Origin: Alishewanella jeotgali KCTC 22429
Lineage (GTDB): Bacteria > Pseudomonadota > Gammaproteobacteria > Enterobacterales > Alteromonadaceae
Direction: 5' to 3'
NCBI RefSeq assembly: GCF_000245735.1
Contig: NZ_AHTH01000001.1
Span: 1 to 39,411 of the forward strand
Length of the DNA stretch: 39,411 bases
Shown here in pieces: positions 39,211 through 39,411 of the stretch. Position 1 is the stretch's first letter; the number at the start of each line of letters is the position of its first letter. The translations under genes and the position numbers were made by a program. The notes beneath the pieces are model-generated. The model was not told where the DNA came from and did no database searches. It worked only from the letters and a program-made list of their open reading frames with translations.

Positions 39211-39411
39211 GGGTGTGGCATTGCAGTGGGCTATCCCTGCCCACTGCCCTTCGGGCCTGCCTGCGGCAGTCCAAAACTGCTCCCGGCAGTTTTGTCGCCA
39301 TGCGACACGGTACTTCGACTATACGGCCTCTGTACGAAGCGCCATGCTACATCGCACTTCGATTACACAGCTTCTGTACGAAGCGCCAAGCTAAACGATG
39401 ACACGATACTC
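39211..39411. repeat. Host hairpin-rich intergenic repeat (right flank)
   Basis: Successive inverted repeats are visible: GCAGTGGGC/GCCCACTGC (39223-39231 and 39239-39247), AAAACTGC/GCAGTTTT (39273-39280 and 39286-39293) and GTCGC/GCGAC (39294-39298 and 39302-39306). Then two direct copies of a ~38-bp unit (39312-39349 and 39356-39393, period 44) each carry CTTCG...CGAAG. This is typical of interspersed non-coding host repeats. The small ORF over it is not credible. Confidence 0.6.

Noticed and set aside
39213-39401. 62-aa ORF as a real gene
   Set aside because: It covers successive hairpins and direct repeats of the host flank, has no ribosome site, and its composition (Arg/Ser/Cys-rich) is typical of chance translation of such repeats.
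39211-39411. Integron attC-like array
   Set aside because: The hairpins lack the paired core sites of attC and there is no integrase or cassette array; a host interspersed repeat explains it better.

Overview
The window holds one essentially complete transposable (Mu-type) prophage with a short host flank on each side. The phage runs from about base 76 to base 39204. It begins TGAA, ends TTCA, and sits between two copies of the 6-bp direct repeat CCTGCG (70-75 and 39205-39210). The host looks like a gammaproteobacterium. Protein style, about 50% GC and the flanking repeats suggest the Alteromonadales/Chromatiales neighbourhood (Rheinheimera-like), but that is an impression, not a proof.

Layout. 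(1) 1-75: host flank starting with a rho-independent terminator stem. (2) 76-1063: phage left end with transposase-site-like motifs and a self-contained 'moron' gene that has its own promoter and terminator. (3) 1077-9978, minus strand: one long early operon, read leftward from a strong promoter at 10047-10075. In order of transcription it encodes a Ner-like regulator, four accessory regulators or unknowns, a DDE transposase, a MuB-like AAA+ ATPase, a DUF3164 protein, a 57-aa protein, HU, a winged-helix-like protein, GemA (Mu gp16), a Mor-family activator and a small unknown. (4) 9979-10092: divergent immunity/operator region. (5) 10093-10978, plus strand: repressor plus a zinc-ribbon membrane protein. 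(6) 11133-15872: AT-richer cargo. It holds a stand-alone HsdR-N-type PD-(D/E)XK protein, a zinc-finger protein, a secreted protein, and an overlapping pair made of an NdpA/YejK-type nucleoid-associated protein and a three-helix membrane protein. (7) 15944-17584: lysis (holin, SLT transglycosylase, Rz with Rz1 nested inside it). (8) 17574-28000: Mu-like DNA packaging and head genes, including a protease/scaffold/capsid fusion, then connector and tail-tube genes. (9) 28042-38952: long non-contractile tail (a -1 frameshifted chaperone pair, a 2147-aa tape measure, tail tip, tail fibre and fibre-associated protein). (10) 39205-39411: host hairpin-rich repeat.

How it fits together. Repressor and Ner-like protein probably compete at the 9979-10092 operators. 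Release of the leftward operon yields the transposition machinery, and at its distal end Mor. Mor is the likely activator of the late rightward modules. Two late modules (lysis/packaging and head) are preceded by an identical 22-base sequence. In each case a hairpin that overlaps the Shine-Dalgarno sequence follows. There is no sheath gene and there is a tail-tube protein plus a very long tape measure, so the particle should be a siphovirus even though the transposition block is Mu-type.

The best candidates for something new are the NdpA-like/membrane-protein pair and the HsdR-N cargo (which share a similar ~44-bp leader), the paired late-module control elements, the covarying hairpins behind the two main virion genes, and the recombined tape-measure repeats.
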